A stretch of DNA of 64,000 nucleotides from JAQVIJ01 sp041287365 (lineage in GTDB: Bacteria > Desulfobacterota > Dissulfuribacteria > Dissulfuribacterales > DYLC01). Position numbers and translations under genes: made by a program. The notes beneath the pieces are model-generated. The model was not told the DNA's origin. It worked only from the letters and a program-made list of their open reading frames with translations, and did no database searches. The stretch covers positions 62,001-126,000 of the forward strand of contig JBEULL010000004.1 in assembly GCA_041287365.1 (NCBI GenBank). The letters are read 5' to 3'. Positions 42,727 to 51,535 of this stretch are shown piece by piece (position 1 is the first letter of the stretch; the number at the start of each line of letters is the position of its first letter).

Positions 42727-44064
42727 ATGATGCCACGTAGGTTGTGTCTTATTGTGTTGTGTGTGTTGTTGCAGTCTTGTTTTTCTTCGATTGTATTTGC
42801 CAATACCTCCGTCACACTGAATTTTGATGCCTCGGCAAGGGTTTTGCGGCCTGGGAATAACTTTACCCTGGCCTTACACGTCTCAAATGCTGTAGTTACT
42901 CAGGCGGACCTATACCTGGCAGTTTCGACGAAAGCAAGTGGTCTAATTTTTTTGTCAAAGGACCTGCATTCATCAAGTTCGACTCCGGTCATATTTCAAT
43001 CCGTGAAGAATCTGCAACCAAATGAAGTATTGCTGCTTCTTTCTGGAGTGCTGCCATCAGAGGCAGTGCCGGACGAATACACGTTTTTTGCGGTTTTGAC
43101 TAAAAAAGGGGCCTTGCCGTTAAATGATACAAGTTGGGTCAGCAATCTGGCCGTGCAACAAATCGTTCTGACTTATCTGCCACTCACGCCTTATGAGTTG
43201 GTGGATGAGCCGTACCTGTTTCCTGTTCGGCTCCCTGATAAGGATGCCATGGGTTATCTGCCTTTGAATCGTTGGGATATCATGTTCATGGGCGAGGTTT
43301 TGGACGACCCTTCTACGCCTCAAAACGAGGCATTGATCAGCCAGATCATACCCGGGCTCTTCAATCACATAGCTGTCTATCTCGGAAGGGATAAGGATGG
43401 TCAGGCCTACGGCATGGAGATGAGTCCGGATTTTACGCATAGAAGTCATGAACTGCGCCTGATTCGTCTTCCTGAATACTATGAGCTGGCGGTGCCTGTG
43501 GAAGAAGATACAGGCGAGCCCGTGCAGAATAAAAATCTTGTGCGATATACCGCCAGATGGGCCAAGCGATTTGCAGCAGAACCATTGGCCCAAATAACGG
43601 CAGCGGAGGAGCGGCTTTTTGCCCAAATACAGGCAAATATGGAAGTGAATCTGCCGTATCAGATGGAGTATTACTGGTCAGGCAGTCTTTTTGACAGGGC
43701 CATATATATCGTGGACGACGGCCTGAAAAACGGCGCTAACTGCACGGATTACTGGCTGTCCGTGTTTGAGGAGATAGCTGGTATCTGTTTCAATGGAGTG
43801 CGTATGAACGCTCAAGAGGCCAAGGTATATTTTCAGACTGATCCTGTGGAATCCAATGTCTATATACCGGATTTTCTCAATCCATTTCCGACACCACTAA
43901 AGATATCGGATCTGTTTTCACTGGGTTTTTACCTGGTGGAACCGCCACCTCATGTATTTGTATGTGATGGTAGTGAGGAGGTTGGCTTGCCTCTTCCCGA
44001 TAAGGTCTTTGCCTCACATCTGCTGGTGGATATCCCCATACCATTTTGCGCTATAAGGCTTTGA
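42727..44064 (+). CDS. Secreted protein with a YiiX-like permuted papain fold (tentative)
   Basis: 445 residues from ATG 42727; an in-frame ATG at 42661 would read through the 16-bp hairpin. A signal peptide (LCLIVLCVLLQSCFSS... to about residue 26) is clear. Residues about 30-140 look like an Ig-type beta domain. The C-terminal half has NRWDIMFMG, then GLFNHIAVYLGRD and later GANCTDYW. This order of His before Cys recalls YaeF/YiiX circularly permuted NlpC/P60 peptidases or amidases. The match is by motif order only. No strong Shine-Dalgarno is seen. Role unknown; cell-wall or lipid-linked hydrolysis is possible. Confidence 0.6.
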   Translation: MMPRRLCLIVLCVLLQSCFSSIVFANTSVTLNFDASARVLRPGNNFTLALHVSNAVVTQADLYLAVSTKASGLIFLSKDLHSSSSTPVIFQSVKNLQPNEVLLLLSGVLPSEAVPDEYTFFAVLTKKGALPLNDTSWVSNLAVQQIVLTYLPLTPYELVDEPYLFPVRLPDKDAMGYLPLNRWDIMFMGEVLDDPSTPQNEALISQIIPGLFNHIAVYLGRDKDGQAYGMEMSPDFTHRSHELRLIRLPEYYELAVPVEEDTGEPVQNKNLVRYTARWAKRFAAEPLAQITAAEERLFAQIQANMEVNLPYQMEYYWSGSLFDRAIYIVDDGLKNGANCTDYWLSVFEEIAGICFNGVRMNAQEAKVYFQTDPVESNVYIPDFLNPFPTPLKISDLFSLGFYLVEPPPHVFVCDGSEEVGLPLPDKVFASHLLVDIPIPFCAIRL

Positions 44065-44153
44065 GTCCGAATCGTTTGCCGTTTTGTCTGCGTCGCATCT
44101 TGATATGACTGGCTTGAGATATCCTGTTTTGAGGCTGGCTGATTTGTTTGCTT

Positions 44154-45281
44154 CTATTTTTCCAGCGCCTCTTTAATGGCTTTCACCACCACTTCTTGTT
44201 CTTGTATCAGCATAAATGGGTGTATTGGCAGGGATAACACCTCTTGTGCCGCCTTTTCTGCATTGGGCAGAGTCCCTACCGGAATATTCAAATGGGCACA
44301 GGCCGGCTGCATGTGTAAAGGCGTGGGATAGTGTATGGCGGTGGGTATCCCTTGTTTCTTTAGATGTTCGACCACCTGAGGCCTTTTGGCGTCGGGGATA
44401 CGAATGGTGTATTGAGCAAACACACTTGTCCTGTCAGGTTTGATATGAGGTAATTGTATGTCGGGCAAGGCTTGTTGGAATAGGGAATTATAGGTCATGG
44501 CCCTTTCCTGTCTGCGCGCTATCTCTTTTGGAAAATGAGTGAATTTGGTCAGCAGAACAGCCGCCTGTATGGCATCCAGCCTGGCATTGAGACCGATTGT
44601 ACTGTGTAAGTAATGTTGTTTTTGTCCATGAACCCTCAATGCACAGAGTTCATCTGCCAATACAGGGTCATTGGTGAAGATCATTCCGCCTTCTCCATAG
44701 GCACCAAGGGGTTTGGATGGAAAAAAGGATGTGACCCCCATGAGGCTCAGGCCGCACGATTTTCGATTTTTATAGGTAGCTCCAAAGGATTGGCAGGCAT
44801 CCTCGATAACAGGTATGCTTGCTCCTTTTGCGATGTCGCCAATCTCATCCATATCAGCACACTGACCATAGAGACTTACAGGCAAAATGGCCTTGGGTTG
44901 TTCACCCTTCTCTTTACAGAGTTCGATTACATGGTTTAGGTGGGCCGAATCCATATTGTATGTTAGAGGATCTATATCAACAAAAATTGGTTTTGCCCCC
45001 AAAAGCAGAATCGCTTCAACAGTGGCAAAAAATGAAAAAGGTGTCGTGACGACCGTATCGTTTGGCCCGATTCCTATGGCCATCAAGGCCAAAAGCAGAC
45101 CATCTGTGCCCGACCCCACTCCAATGGCCTTCTGTACCCCTGTAAAAGCTGCAAGAGAGGTTTCCAGTTCTTCGAGTACAGGGCCGAGTATGAAGACTCC
45201 GCTTTCCAACACATCAGCTATGGCATCGTCGATTTCCTTTTTGTATGCCTGATATTGCCTGTTTAAGTCTATAAATTTCAT
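44154..45281 (-). CDS. DegT/DnrJ/EryC1/StrS-family PLP aminotransferase
   Basis: 375 residues from ATG 45281, which gives MKFIDLNRQYQAYKKEID, the usual family start; it overlaps the ispG stop by 1 bp (TAATG). PLP site: IEDACQSFGATYKN (Asp for the pyridine nitrogen) and FFPSKPLGAYGEGG (Schiff-base Lys). Members transaminate nucleotide keto-sugars for surface polysaccharides or antibiotics. No sugar nucleotide dehydratase or glycosyltransferase is next to it, so the substrate cannot be named. Coupling to ispG is unusual and may be simple operon packing. Confidence 0.9.
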   Translation of the reverse strand: MKFIDLNRQYQAYKKEIDDAIADVLESGVFILGPVLEELETSLAAFTGVQKAIGVGSGTDGLLLALMAIGIGPNDTVVTTPFSFFATVEAILLLGAKPIFVDIDPLTYNMDSAHLNHVIELCKEKGEQPKAILPVSLYGQCADMDEIGDIAKGASIPVIEDACQSFGATYKNRKSCGLSLMGVTSFFPSKPLGAYGEGGMIFTNDPVLADELCALRVHGQKQHYLHSTIGLNARLDAIQAAVLLTKFTHFPKEIARRQERAMTYNSLFQQALPDIQLPHIKPDRTSVFAQYTIRIPDAKRPQVVEHLKKQGIPTAIHYPTPLHMQPACAHLNIPVGTLPNAEKAAQEVLSLPIHPFMLIQEQEVVVKAIKEALEK

Positions 45282-46396
45282 TATGTTTCCCTTTTCTCCA
45301 TCTTTTCTTGTGCTATTTTTTCCACTTCCTCCCAAAATACATTCAATAGCCGGGATGCCTCCACCTTTTGCAATATCTTTTCTCCTCGGAATATGATGCC
45401 CACACCTTTTCCGCCTGCCAGGCCGATATCCGCCTCTCTGGCCTCACCAGGACCGTTTACCACACAGCCCATTACTGCGATTTTGATGGGTGTAGTCAGC
45501 AATCTGGCACGTCGTTCCACCTCTTCAGCTATACTAAACAGGTTTATTTCGCAGCGGCCGCAGGTGGGGCATGAAATGATTTCCGGGCCTCGATGACGCA
45601 GCCCTACGGCCCTTAGTATCTCATATGCCACCTGTATTTCATCCAACGGATCCCTGGTCAGGGATACTCGAAAGGTATCGCCTATCCCTTCCATCAACAG
45701 CGTCCCGATGGCAATGCTGCTCTTCACTGTTCCCGCTATGAGTCCTCCTGCCTCGGTAACCCCGAGGTGTAAGGGGAAATCGGTCTGTTGCGAGAGCAGA
45801 CGATATGCCTGTATGGTGTTGAGACAATCCGAAGACTTGATGGAGATTTTGAGCTGATCGTGTCCCATATTCAAAATAGTCTTCAAATTTCTTAAAGCGC
45901 TTTCCACCAGGGCCTCGGGTGTGGGGCCACCATGCTTGATGCGGATGTCTTTTTCAAGAGAGCCTGAATTCACTCCGATACGAATGGGGATATTCCGCAT
46001 CCTGGCCTTTGCCACAACTTTTGCGAGTTTTTCATGGCCTCCGATGTTCCCTGGATTGATGCGAATGCCGTCGGCCCCTGCCTCCATGGCCGCCACAGCC
46101 AGCCGCCAGTCAAAATGTATATCTGCGATAACAGGGATGAAAATGGCCTTTTTGATGGCCCTCAAGGCATGAGCTGCCTCCATGTCAGGGATGGCCACTC
46201 GAATGATTTCACACCCAACATCCTGAAGAGCCTTGATCTGTGTGACCGTCTTAGAGATATCCCGTGTGTCCGTATTGGTCATGGATTGGACTACAACGGG
46301 ATGACAGCCACCTATTGGGACATCGCCTACGTGAATAACCCTGGTTTTGCGAAAAAGTTTTTGGGGTTGCATGGCGGAATAATAAGCCTTTTCCAT
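45281..46396 (-). CDS. ispG: 4-hydroxy-3-methylbut-2-en-1-yl diphosphate synthase
   Basis: Fe-S enzyme of the non-mevalonate isoprenoid pathway (MEcPP to HMBPP). 371 residues. N-terminal TIM barrel: VHVGDVPIGG-like, VVVQSMTNTDTRD, ADIHFDWRLA, RINPGNIG. C-terminal 4Fe-4S domain: SCPTCGRCEINLFSIAEEVE and IAVMGCVVNGPGEAREADIG. Start is ambiguous: ATG 46396 or ATG 46372 (MQPQKLFRKTR), neither with a good Shine-Dalgarno. It is followed by the DegT gene with 1-bp overlap. Confidence 0.94.
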   Translation of the reverse strand: MEKAYYSAMQPQKLFRKTRVIHVGDVPIGGCHPVVVQSMTNTDTRDISKTVTQIKALQDVGCEIIRVAIPDMEAAHALRAIKKAIFIPVIADIHFDWRLAVAAMEAGADGIRINPGNIGGHEKLAKVVAKARMRNIPIRIGVNSGSLEKDIRIKHGGPTPEALVESALRNLKTILNMGHDQLKISIKSSDCLNTIQAYRLLSQQTDFPLHLGVTEAGGLIAGTVKSSIAIGTLLMEGIGDTFRVSLTRDPLDEIQVAYEILRAVGLRHRGPEIISCPTCGRCEINLFSIAEEVERRARLLTTPIKIAVMGCVVNGPGEAREADIGLAGGKGVGIIFRGEKILQKVEASRLLNVFWEEVEKIAQEKMEKRET

Positions 46397-46484
46397 AAAA
46401 AGGGCAATTCTATTTGCCTAATGGAGACCTTGAAAAATGGTCATTTGATTTGGCTGGTACAGTCGTTCGGCCAAAAGCACTTTT

Positions 46485-46500
46485 GATTTTTCGCGGTTAC
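46485..46500 (-). repeat. GTAACCNNGAAAAATC motif upstream of ispG
   Basis: Minus-strand GTAACCGCGAAAAATC shares 14 of 16 bases with the motif upstream of ppsA (3874-3889). A plus-strand partial copy ACCTTGAAAAAT lies at 46426-46437, again giving an inverted arrangement about 50 bp apart, as seen at 548-609. Candidate operator or small dispersed repeat. The rest of 46397-46643 holds the hairpin at 46571-46612 and no gene. Confidence 0.35.
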
Positions 46501-46570
46501 TCAATGTTGAATTCATATGGATGCCATAAAAGATAGATTTTTAAGGCAGGAGGCATGCCGTTTAATAAGT

Positions 46571-46612
46571 GAGGCAGATATGGAGTCAACCCCTTGCCCC
46601 CACATCTGCCTC
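46571..46612. other. Long hairpin between serA and ispG
   Basis: GAGGCAGATATGG (46571-46583) and CCACATCTGCCTC (46600-46612) pair over 13 positions with one mismatch, around a 16-nt loop. It lies 32 bp beyond the serA stop on the minus strand. There is no long U-tract, so it is a weak terminator at best. A minus-strand TTGACT (46589-46584) with TATTAA 16 bp later partly overlaps it and is a low-confidence ispG promoter. Confidence 0.4.
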
Positions 46613-46643
46613 AAGGTAATTCTATCGTGGTCTGCGTGACTTA

Positions 46644-48230
46644 TTATAATTCTATTACTTTTACTCGACTCACACCATCCTGCTTCATAAGGCTCGAAAC
46701 GATTTCAGGCGTGACTGTCTCATCCGTGGAGAGAAGAATGACATTTCTCTTGTGGGTGTGGTCCTGCCCAACCTGCATACGGGCGATATTGACATTTGCA
46801 CTTCCAAGGCACAGCCCGATGCGGCCTATTACGCCGGGCCTATCCTCATTGTAAATCAGCAACATATGGCCTTCCAAGGCCGCTTCCAGCCTGAAAGCGT
46901 TGATGCGCACGATACGTGGTTCTTTTTTGCCGAAAATGGTACCGGCCACCTCATTGATGTTACCGTCTTTGGTGCGGACACGAACGGTCAGCAGATTGGT
47001 GAATTCATCGGAGGTGACATTTTTGGTCTCGGTCACCTGAATACCCCTGTCCTTGGCCTGCATCAGGGCATTTACAAAATTGACCTCTTCTTTGAGGATC
47101 GGAGTCAACACACCTTTGACCGCGGCTATGGTGATGGGTTTGCTGTCCAGTTCAGCCAGTTCACCCTGATAGATGATCTGTATCTCCTCCATGGGGCCTG
47201 TGGCAAGATTTGTCTGAAAGGCACCAAGTTTCTCTGCCAGGGATAGAAATGGCCCGATTTTGGCCATGGTTTCGGCGCTTACGGACGGTACATTGACGGC
47301 ATTACGAATCTCACCCTTGATGAGGTAGTCGGCTATCTGCCTGGCCACTGCAACAGCCACGTTTTCCTGGGCCTCCCGAGTGGAGGCACCCAGATGCGGT
47401 GTGCAGATAAAATTGTCCAGGGCAAGCAGGGGAGTGCCTTCCACAGATGTGGGTTCTTTTTCGAACACATCCAGGGCTGCTCCTGCCAGATGGCCCGATA
47501 CAAGGGCGTCATAGAGGTCTTTTTCGTTTATTATGCCACCGCGAGCACAGTTTACAATGTATGCGCCCTTCTTCATTTTGGCGAATTTCGAGGCATCGAA
47601 CATGCCTTTGGTCTCGGGTGTAAGGGGTGTATGAATGGAGATGTAGTCCGCCTTGGCTAAAAGTTCGTCCAGTTCCATAATGGATACCCCTAACTGTTTG
47701 ACCATGTCCGGCAGGGCATGAGGGTCATAGGCGATGACCGTCATGCCGAGGCACTGGGCGCGCTGGGCCAGAATGCTTCCTATACGGCCTATTCCCACAA
47801 TCCCAAGGCATTTACCTGCCAGTTCCTGGCCCATGAAACGTTTTTTCTCCCATTTGCCTGCCTTCATGGACGCGGTGGCCTGAGGGATGTGGCGTGAAAT
47901 GGACATGATCATGGCCATAGTATGTTCTGCAGCAGAGTTTGTGTTGCCGCCTGGCGTATTCATAACCACTATGCCGCGCTTGTTACAGGCCGGAATATTC
48001 ACATTGTCCAGGCCAGATCCTGCCCTGCCGATCACCTTCAGTTTTTGTGCGGCAGAGATTATCTCTTCGTTTACTTTGGTGTTGCTGCGGATGATGAGCC
48101 CATCGGCGTCAACAATGGCATTCAATAGGTCTTCCTGAGTGATCCCTGGTCGTTCCTCAATGGTTATGCCGGCCTCTTTCAATATCTCCAGACCCTCTTT
48201 TGAGATGGAATCCGTTACCAATACCTTCAT
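46644..48230 (-). CDS. serA: D-3-phosphoglycerate dehydrogenase
   Basis: 528 residues from ATG 48230 (AAGGAT 8 bp upstream), giving MKVLVTDSISKEG; longer in-frame starts add unrelated sequence. First step of serine synthesis. NAD-binding GIVGIGRIGSILAQRA, catalytic Arg in NCARGGIINEKDL and His in CTPHLGASTREAQ are present. An ASB-type intervening domain (about residues 315-450) and a C-terminal ACT domain (LLIYNEDRPGVIGRIG) follow, the long bacterial form. It lies 25 bp downstream of a class V aminotransferase gene, probably one operon. Confidence 0.95.
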   Translation of the reverse strand: MKVLVTDSISKEGLEILKEAGITIEERPGITQEDLLNAIVDADGLIIRSNTKVNEEIISAAQKLKVIGRAGSGLDNVNIPACNKRGIVVMNTPGGNTNSAAEHTMAMIMSISRHIPQATASMKAGKWEKKRFMGQELAGKCLGIVGIGRIGSILAQRAQCLGMTVIAYDPHALPDMVKQLGVSIMELDELLAKADYISIHTPLTPETKGMFDASKFAKMKKGAYIVNCARGGIINEKDLYDALVSGHLAGAALDVFEKEPTSVEGTPLLALDNFICTPHLGASTREAQENVAVAVARQIADYLIKGEIRNAVNVPSVSAETMAKIGPFLSLAEKLGAFQTNLATGPMEEIQIIYQGELAELDSKPITIAAVKGVLTPILKEEVNFVNALMQAKDRGIQVTETKNVTSDEFTNLLTVRVRTKDGNINEVAGTIFGKKEPRIVRINAFRLEAALEGHMLLIYNEDRPGVIGRIGLCLGSANVNIARMQVGQDHTHKRNVILLSTDETVTPEIVSSLMKQDGVSRVKVIEL

Positions 48231-48255
48231 GTCAGTTATCCTTTCCAATATCGAT

Positions 48256-49398
48256 TTACTGGTTGGCCGCAAAGTATCTCTGTGCGGCAGACACACCCTT
48301 ACCCAGCTCCAGGGACGCTCCAAGACTCCTTAGCCCTCGTTCCACTGCCGCTATGGCTATGATCATATCCCATTCCGAAAGATGTCCCATGTGAGAAATG
48401 CGGAATATCTTGCCCTTGGCCTGGCCCTGCCCTCCTGCTATGGTGATGCCGTATTCTTCGCGCAGTTTCTTTACCAGGGCCTGGCCGTCGATGCCGTCAG
48501 GGGTCTTTACTACTGTGACGGCCTCTGAGGGGACGCGAGTGTAGAGCTCGAGCCCCAAGGCAGCGATGGCTTCACGGGTGCCTGCCGCCAGTCGAGCATG
48601 ATGCGCAAAAACCGCCTCCAAGCCTGTCTTTTTGATGTCTTCCAGTACCACTCCAAGCCCCATGATCAGGGATACAGCCGGAGTAAAAGCGGTGGTCTGT
48701 TTGGCTATAGCCTTTTTTTCTGTAAGAAAATTGAAGTAATATCGCGGTGATGTGGCCTTTTTTGCCAGATTCATGGCCTTTTCACTCACGCTTACCAGGG
48801 CCAGCCCGGGGGGTAGGGCCAAGGCCTTTTGGGAACCGGTTACCACCACATCCAGTCCCCATTCGTCTGTCTTGAGTTCATAGACACCCAGGGCGGTGAT
48901 GGCATCCACTGCCAGAACCGTATGTTCCCTGTTTTTCAGAAGGGCGGCTATCTCTTTGACGGGCTGCTTGGCGCCTGTGGAGGTTTCATGGGCCTGCATG
49001 AGAACTGCCTTGGCTTCAGGGAACGCATTCAGGGTCTGTTCCACTATGGCGATATCTGCCGCATCGCCCCATGGCACATCTATGTTTACAGCCTTGATGC
49101 CGTAGCTCTCACAGAGTTCCGTCCATCTTTCGCCGAATTTGCCTGCCCGAATGACAATGGCCGTATCTCCGGGTGAGAGCAGATTGACCACCGAGGCCTC
49201 CATGCCGCCGGTACCCGATGATGCAAACATGATCACGTCGTTTTGAGTTTGAAACAGATATTTGAGGTCCTCGCGAATGCGTTGCAAAATGGCGGAAAAT
49301 TGCGGGGATCTGTGATGTATGATGGGTTCTGACATCTTGGCCAAGACCTCCGGCGATACCGCCACGGGCCCTGGCGCCATGAGATAGCGTTTTTGCAT
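48256..49398 (-). CDS. Class V aminotransferase, alanine/serine-glyoxylate type
   Basis: 380 residues, ATG behind AAGGAGT. The fold-type I core shows MAPGPVAVSPEVL at the start, ASSGTGGMEASVVNLL, HETSTGA, VDAITALGVYELKTDEWGLD and the PLP Lys in VVTGSQKALALPPG. Such enzymes transaminate serine, alanine or aspartate with glyoxylate or pyruvate. Pairing with serA suggests it may supply the transamination step of serine synthesis in place of SerC, but that is inference. A good promoter lies upstream at 49478-49506. Confidence 0.88.
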   Translation of the reverse strand: MQKRYLMAPGPVAVSPEVLAKMSEPIIHHRSPQFSAILQRIREDLKYLFQTQNDVIMFASSGTGGMEASVVNLLSPGDTAIVIRAGKFGERWTELCESYGIKAVNIDVPWGDAADIAIVEQTLNAFPEAKAVLMQAHETSTGAKQPVKEIAALLKNREHTVLAVDAITALGVYELKTDEWGLDVVVTGSQKALALPPGLALVSVSEKAMNLAKKATSPRYYFNFLTEKKAIAKQTTAFTPAVSLIMGLGVVLEDIKKTGLEAVFAHHARLAAGTREAIAALGLELYTRVPSEAVTVVKTPDGIDGQALVKKLREEYGITIAGGQGQAKGKIFRISHMGHLSEWDMIIAIAAVERGLRSLGASLELGKGVSAAQRYFAANQ

Positions 49399-49477
49399 AT
49401 AAACACTCCTTGAGATTGTCCGCGCTTCATAAAAAAGTCACAATCTATGGCGCAGCTGAACACTGATAAGAGGTTAT

Positions 49478-49506
49478 TTTATCGCTGTTTTATGGTCATA
49501 TGTCAA
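49478..49506 (-). promoter_or_regulatory. Sigma70-type promoter for the aminotransferase-serA operon
   Basis: Minus-strand TTGACA (49506-49501) and GATAAA (49483-49478) are 17 bp apart. The -35 box is perfect and the -10 box matches four of six. The start point would be near 49471, about 73 nt before the aminotransferase start codon. The divergent protease gene starts at 49590. Confidence 0.5.
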
Positions 49507-49589
49507 GAGGCGCCTGTCTTTTTTTGGGTTTTAAGTTTACAAATCCAATTTTTTTTGTATCTTCAGAACAGATTGTATCGAGGTGTTTC

Positions 49590-51056
49590 ATGAAACAGAC
49601 CATATCTCAAAGCATTATGACAGGCTGTTTTGTTTTTTTGGCCCTTTTAGTGGCGGTTTTTTCTCAACCGCCCTTTGCACAGGCCATGATGTCCATCGAA
49701 GAAGAAAAGGAACTGCGTGAAAAGCTGTTGCGCATGGTGGAGGCGAAGGTGCCCCTGGTCAATGACCCTGAGGTAGTGGACTATATCAATCGAGTGGGCC
49801 AGAAGATTTTGCAGAATGTGGAAGGAAAATACTTCGATTATGAATTTTTTGTCATAGAGGACCAGGGTATCAATGCCTTTGCAATGCCGGGTGGCCTGAT
49901 CTTCGTACACACAGGGCTTCTGGAGGTCATCTCCACGGAAGACGAACTGGGATGTGTTCTGGCCCATGAGATCGGGCATATACAAGGCCGGCATATTGCC
50001 AGGCGCATGGAGCGTATGCAGGCCGTCACCCTTGCATCCGCGGCCATGGCAATAGGCGGCCTGTTTCTCGGAGGAAGTCAGGCCAGTAACGCGGCCATTA
50101 TGTCGTCCGGAGCCCTCGCTGCTTCCATTGATCTAAAATACAGCAGGGCGGACGAGGAAGAGGCGGACAGAAGGGCGTATCAATGGCTCTGCAAGGCTGG
50201 TTATGATCCAGCAGGTCTCAGTTCTGTAATGAAAAAGATATTGCAATACAGATGGCTTGGCAGCGATGCGATTCCCAGTTACCTCATGACCCACCCAGAC
50301 TCCAGTCAGCGTATCACCTATTTGGAAGACCTGTTGCAGCAACATCCATGCACCAATATCTCCAAAAAAGATACTTTCATGTTTCAGAAGATACAGATCA
50401 AGATTCAGGCATTGACCGAAGACCCGCAGAAACTTGTAATGAAATATAGGCAGGAGCTGGCATCCAGACCGGACGATCTGACGGCACATTACGGCCTCGC
50501 CATAGGGTTGTTGACCGCCAAGGAATATGATGAGGCCATTCAGCAACTGAAATGGCTGGCCGTCCATCATCCGGAGCGCAGGGATTTTTTTGCGGACCTT
50601 GGAAAGGCCTACTATACAGCGGGCAGATACGATGATGCCATTCAGACGCTGAGTGCCTTTTTGGCGCTGGACCCAAATGACAAGGCCGTTCGTTTCTATC
50701 TCGGCAGCGCCTTTCTTCAAAAAGGCGATACTCGTTCGGCCCTTCCTATCTTTTATAATCTCAAGGGTTCATGGCCTGACAGGGCAGCGCTTTATCTGAA
50801 TCTGGGCAAGTGTATGTCCGGTGAAGGAAAGCCAGGCGAGGCACATTATTATTATTACCTACATTACAAGGCCATAGACGACTACAAAAACGCCAAATTC
50901 CATCGTATTAAGGCCATGGCCATGTTGCCTGCCACCAGCTCCATGTACAAGGAACTTGTGGCTGAAAAGGAGAAAAAAAAGGGGTGGTTCAATCTGGGTG
51001 AGGAGAAGGAAGAAAAGGACAAAAAGACTGAAAAGGACAGGGCCTCCAAACCGTGA
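49590..51056 (+). CDS. M48-family metalloprotease with TPR repeats, BepA/YfgC-like
   Basis: 488 residues from ATG 49590 (GAGG upstream); an earlier in-frame ATG at 49500 would hide the signal peptide. The signal peptide ends near FAQA. Zinc protease motif VLAHEIGHIQGRH (HExxH) with a later Glu ligand in RADEEEADRRAYQWL. TPR-like repeats occupy about residues 290-440, and a highly charged Lys/Glu tail ends the protein. BepA in E. coli assists and polices outer-membrane barrel assembly in the periplasm; a similar role fits. Its stop overlaps lspA by 4 bp. Confidence 0.9.
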   Translation: MKQTISQSIMTGCFVFLALLVAVFSQPPFAQAMMSIEEEKELREKLLRMVEAKVPLVNDPEVVDYINRVGQKILQNVEGKYFDYEFFVIEDQGINAFAMPGGLIFVHTGLLEVISTEDELGCVLAHEIGHIQGRHIARRMERMQAVTLASAAMAIGGLFLGGSQASNAAIMSSGALAASIDLKYSRADEEEADRRAYQWLCKAGYDPAGLSSVMKKILQYRWLGSDAIPSYLMTHPDSSQRITYLEDLLQQHPCTNISKKDTFMFQKIQIKIQALTEDPQKLVMKYRQELASRPDDLTAHYGLAIGLLTAKEYDEAIQQLKWLAVHHPERRDFFADLGKAYYTAGRYDDAIQTLSAFLALDPNDKAVRFYLGSAFLQKGDTRSALPIFYNLKGSWPDRAALYLNLGKCMSGEGKPGEAHYYYYLHYKAIDDYKNAKFHRIKAMAMLPATSSMYKELVAEKEKKKGWFNLGEEKEEKDKKTEKDRASKP

Positions 51057-51535
51057 AAGCGAAGCGGCATTTCATCTTTTTTTTAACGATATTCGTGGTC
51101 ATTGCAGCGGATCAGTTCACCAAGCACTTGGTGCTCCAAGGCATATCCCTTTATAAAACAGTGCCGTTGATAGATGGTTTTTTCAATCTAACCTATGTGA
51201 CCAACACAGGGGCTGCATTTGGTTTTCTTGCAGGACACGAGGCATGGAGACACCTGTTTTTTCTAGGAATCAGCGGGATGTCCGTGCTCGCCATACTCCT
51301 TTTTTATTTCAAGGCAGGTCCGCACTCACTGGCCGTGACCCTGGGGCTGGCCATGGTGTTGAGTGGAGCGCTTGGTAATGCCTGGGATCGAGTGCAATTG
51401 GGTTTTGTGGTGGATTTTCTGGATTTTTATCTGGGTCATTATCACTGGCCCGCCTTCAATGTGGCGGATTCGGCCATTACAGTGGGCGGAGGGCTTATGG
51501 CGTGGGCGCTGATAATGTCCCAGGATAAGGGATAA
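51053..51535 (+). CDS. lspA: Prolipoprotein signal peptidase (signal peptidase II)
   Basis: 160 residues, GTG start overlapping the protease stop (GTGA). Four membrane segments. Catalytic Asp residues lie in VVDFLDFY and FNVADSAI; the family motif GALGNAWDR is also present. LspA cleaves lipoprotein signals after lipidation and would act on the decaheme cytochrome and the lytic transglycosylase seen elsewhere in this window. It ends flush against the convergent PilB-like gene. Confidence 0.94.
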   Translation: MKAKRHFIFFLTIFVVIAADQFTKHLVLQGISLYKTVPLIDGFFNLTYVTNTGAAFGFLAGHEAWRHLFFLGISGMSVLAILLFYFKAGPHSLAVTLGLAMVLSGALGNAWDRVQLGFVVDFLDFYLGHYHWPAFNVADSAITVGGGLMAWALIMSQDKG

